Assembly: GCF_014042355.1 (NCBI RefSeq) | Contig: NZ_JACEZU010000001.1 | Location: 434,001 to 498,000, forward strand | Direction of reading: 5' to 3' | From: Rugamonas apoptosis | GTDB taxonomy: Bacteria; Pseudomonadota; Gammaproteobacteria; Burkholderiales; Burkholderiaceae_D | DNA length: 64,000 bases | The notes under the pieces: model-generated | Databases searched by the model: none | What the model was told of the DNA's origin: nothing | What the model saw: only the letters and a program-made list of their open reading frames with translations | Part shown: piece after piece, positions 62,153 to 64,000 of the stretch | Position numbering within the stretch: position 1 is the stretch's first letter | Layout: each line of letters starts with the position of its first letter | Translations under genes and position numbers: made by a program

Positions 62153-63976
62153 ATGACCCCTGAAGTATTCGCCCTGCTGGACGACGCCAGCCCCGATGGC
62201 AGCACCCATGCCCGTTCCCGCCTGTACACGGGCCACTGCGCCACCCTGCGCTGCCGCGACATCGCGCACTGGCCGGCGTTGCTGGAACAGATGCAAACGG
62301 CGCTGGCGCGCGGCCAGCATGCCGTGGCCCTGTGCACCTACGAGCTGGGCGAACACCTGCAAGGACTGAGCGTGGCCGAGGCCCAGCCAACGCCACTGGC
62401 GCAGGTGCTGCTGTTCGACCAATGCCAGTTGCTGTCGGCGCCAGAAGTGGGCGAATGGCTGGCGGCCCGCTCCTTCCCCATCGAACGCCCGGCCGGCATC
62501 GCCGCCGTGCGCGCCAACGTGGACCAGGCGGAATTCACGGCGGCGCTGGACCGCATCCACGCCTACATCGAAGCGGGCGACACGTATCAGGTCAACTACA
62601 CCTTCCGCTTGCGCTTCGACGCCTTCGGCAGCCTGCCCGCCCTGTACGCGCGGTTGCGCGCACGCCAGCCCGTGCCCTACGGCGCGCTGGTGGCGCTGGA
62701 CGATGGCACGGCCGTGTTGTCGCTGTCGCCGGAACTGTTCGTGCGCCACGCGGACGGCCTGCTGACAGCGCGCCCCATGAAAGGCACGGCGCCCGCCGCA
62801 CCGGCGGCCCAGCAGGACGAAAACGCGCGCCGCGCCGCCGCGCTGGCGGCCGATCCCAAGAACCAGGCCGAGAACCTGATGATCGTCGACCTGCTGCGCA
62901 ACGACATCGGCCGCGTGGCCCAGACGGGCACGGTCGACGTGCCGGCCCTGTTCGAAGTGCGCCGATACAGCGGCGTGCTGCAAATGACCTCCACCGTGCA
63001 GGCCCGCCTGCGCGAGGACGCCACCCTGGCCGACATTTTCGACGCGCTCTACCCCTGCGGCTCCATCACGGGCGCGCCCAAGCGCCGCACCATGGAGATC
63101 ATCCGCGAGCTGGAGCCGAACCGGCGCGGCCTGTACACGGGCGCCATCGGCTGGTTCGAGCCGACGCAAGGACGGCCGGTGGGCGACTTCTGCCTGTCGG
63201 TGCCGATCCGCACCCTGGCCCTGCAAGCGGAAGCGGACGGCGTGCGGCGCGGTGAAATGGGCGTCGGCGCCGGCATCGTCTTCGACAGCGACGCCAGCGC
63301 GGAATATGCCGAATGCGCGCTCAAGGCCCGCTTCCTGACGGGGCTGGACAACGACTTCGAGCTGTTCGAAACCCTGTACGCCACCCGCGAAGACGGCATG
63401 CGCCACCGCGAACGCCACCTGGCGCGGCTGGCCGCATCGGCCGCCTACTTCGGCTACCCCTGGGACACGGCCGCCGCCAACGCCTACCTGGACGCCACCC
63501 GCGCCGCCCTGCCGGCCGGCCAGCCATGCCGGGTGCGGCTGGCGCTGGCGCCATCGGGCGCATTCTCCATCCAGCACGCGCCGCTGGCGCCGCTGGCTGA
63601 GCCCGTGCGGGTGCTGCTGGCGCCGGACACCACCAGCGCCAGCGACCTGTTCCTGCGCCACAAAAGCAGCGTGCGCACCCGCTACGACGCGGCCTGGCGC
63701 GAAGCGGAAGCGCAAGGCGCATTCGATACGCTGTTCTTCAACGAGCGCGGCGAGTTGACGGAGGGGGGGCGCAGCTGCGTGTTCGTCAAACTCGACGGCC
63801 AGTGGTGCACCCCGCCCCTGGCCAGCGGCGTGCTGCCGGGTGTAATGCGCAGCGTGATGCTGGACGATCCGGCCTGGCAGGCGCAGGAACGCGTGATCAC
63901 CCGCGCCATGTTCGAGCAGGCGCAGGAAATCGTGCTGTGCAACGCGCTGCGCGGTCCTATCCGCGCCGTGCGCTGA
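62153..63976 (+). CDS. pabB: fused aminodeoxychorismate synthase component I / lyase
   Basis: A 607-residue bifunctional protein for 4-aminobenzoate (folate) synthesis. Residues 1-390 are PabB: ARPMKGTAP carries the catalytic lysine, ENLMIVDLLRNDIGRVA, SGVLQMTSTVQARL and CGSITGAPKRRTMEIIRELE bind chorismate. Residues about 400-607 are a PabC-like PLP lyase: LFETLYATREDGMRHRERHL, FLRHKSSVRTRYDAAWREAE (Lys for PLP), FFNERGELTEGGRSCVFVKL. The 12-nt gap to slmA suggests co-transcription. The gene ends just before the window edge. Confidence 0.93.
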   Translation: MTPEVFALLDDASPDGSTHARSRLYTGHCATLRCRDIAHWPALLEQMQTALARGQHAVALCTYELGEHLQGLSVAEAQPTPLAQVLLFDQCQLLSAPEVGEWLAARSFPIERPAGIAAVRANVDQAEFTAALDRIHAYIEAGDTYQVNYTFRLRFDAFGSLPALYARLRARQPVPYGALVALDDGTAVLSLSPELFVRHADGLLTARPMKGTAPAAPAAQQDENARRAAALAADPKNQAENLMIVDLLRNDIGRVAQTGTVDVPALFEVRRYSGVLQMTSTVQARLREDATLADIFDALYPCGSITGAPKRRTMEIIRELEPNRRGLYTGAIGWFEPTQGRPVGDFCLSVPIRTLALQAEADGVRRGEMGVGAGIVFDSDASAEYAECALKARFLTGLDNDFELFETLYATREDGMRHRERHLARLAASAAYFGYPWDTAAANAYLDATRAALPAGQPCRVRLALAPSGAFSIQHAPLAPLAEPVRVLLAPDTTSASDLFLRHKSSVRTRYDAAWREAEAQGAFDTLFFNERGELTEGGRSCVFVKLDGQWCTPPLASGVLPGVMRSVMLDDPAWQAQERVITRAMFEQAQEIVLCNALRGPIRAVR

Positions 63977-64000
63977 CACCCTGTTGGTCAACGTGCCAGC

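Noticed and set aside
61454..63991. An 845-codon open frame on the minus strand opposite slmA and pabB
   Set aside because: It is the antisense of two well-recognised genes in GC-rich DNA, with low-complexity His/Arg/Gln-rich translation and no family features.

Overview
The window is a GC-rich, densely coding chromosomal stretch whose gene content and protein style fit a betaproteobacterium of the order Burkholderiales, most likely Oxalobacteraceae (the Massilia, Janthinobacterium and Duganella group). Pointers are the phaA-phaB polyhydroxybutyrate genes, metR/metE, minCDE, hemA-prfA-prmC, E. coli-type gshA, kup with a TTG start, and a liv-type transporter flanked by two acyl-CoA ligase genes. 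Placement is by gene recognition only; there is no rRNA in the window.

Layout. 1-2.3 kb: a partial SRPBCC gene, two small conserved genes and a RelE/HigB-like toxin gene broken by a frameshift beside an intact HTH antitoxin. 2.3-5.7 kb: proline iminopeptidase, the phaA-phaB operon (minus strand) and a phasin-like small gene. 5.8-9.2 kb: metR diverging from metE over a perfect MetR box. 9.4-11.3 kb: minCDE. 11.3-12.9 kb: a 117-bp inverted-repeat element, a DUF697-like gene and an orphan OmpR-type regulator. 13-19.7 kb: hemA, prfA, dsbB, prmC, gshA and a deacetylase-fold gene, with a seven-copy 11-bp-phased repeat before gshA. 19.7-29.4 kb: ohr with operator-like sites, elaA, a double-FKBP lipoprotein, kup, rarD, ettA, an outer-membrane barrel, alkB-like and small periplasmic genes. 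29.7-34 kb: a minus-strand run of DUF2520, DUF924, MgtC, an 85-aa gene and aminopeptidase P. 34-35 kb: a DUF4160/DUF2442 pair.

35-44.2 kb: a Crp/Fnr regulator diverges from a seven-gene plus-strand cluster: acyl-CoA synthetase, livG, livH, livM, livK, livF, and a PaaK-like ligase. It looks like an import-and-CoA-activation unit for an unknown carboxylic acid. 44.3-50 kb: hpt, argO/argP, and several minor enzymes. 50-52.1 kb: a CopG regulator and a PHB-depolymerase-family esterase behind a promoter/operator.

53-58.6 kb: six minus-strand genes with gaps of 25 nt or less or overlaps (ECF sigma factor, zinc-finger anti-sigma, cysteine-rich CWC protein, hybrid histidine kinase, HD-GYP response regulator, SemiSWEET) look like one signalling operon and are the most unusual gene arrangement here. 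58.7-64 kb: argB, tRNA-Thr(GGU), a TraB/GumN protein, a HAD nucleotidase, slmA and a fused pabB-pabC. minCDE and slmA together supply both the Min and nucleoid-occlusion arms of division-site control.

Small dispersed palindromes (GGGGACGTAACAC type after metE and rarD; GGTCAGAC type after hpt) look like REP-like repeats. No CRISPR array, prophage, full insertion sequence or rRNA was seen.
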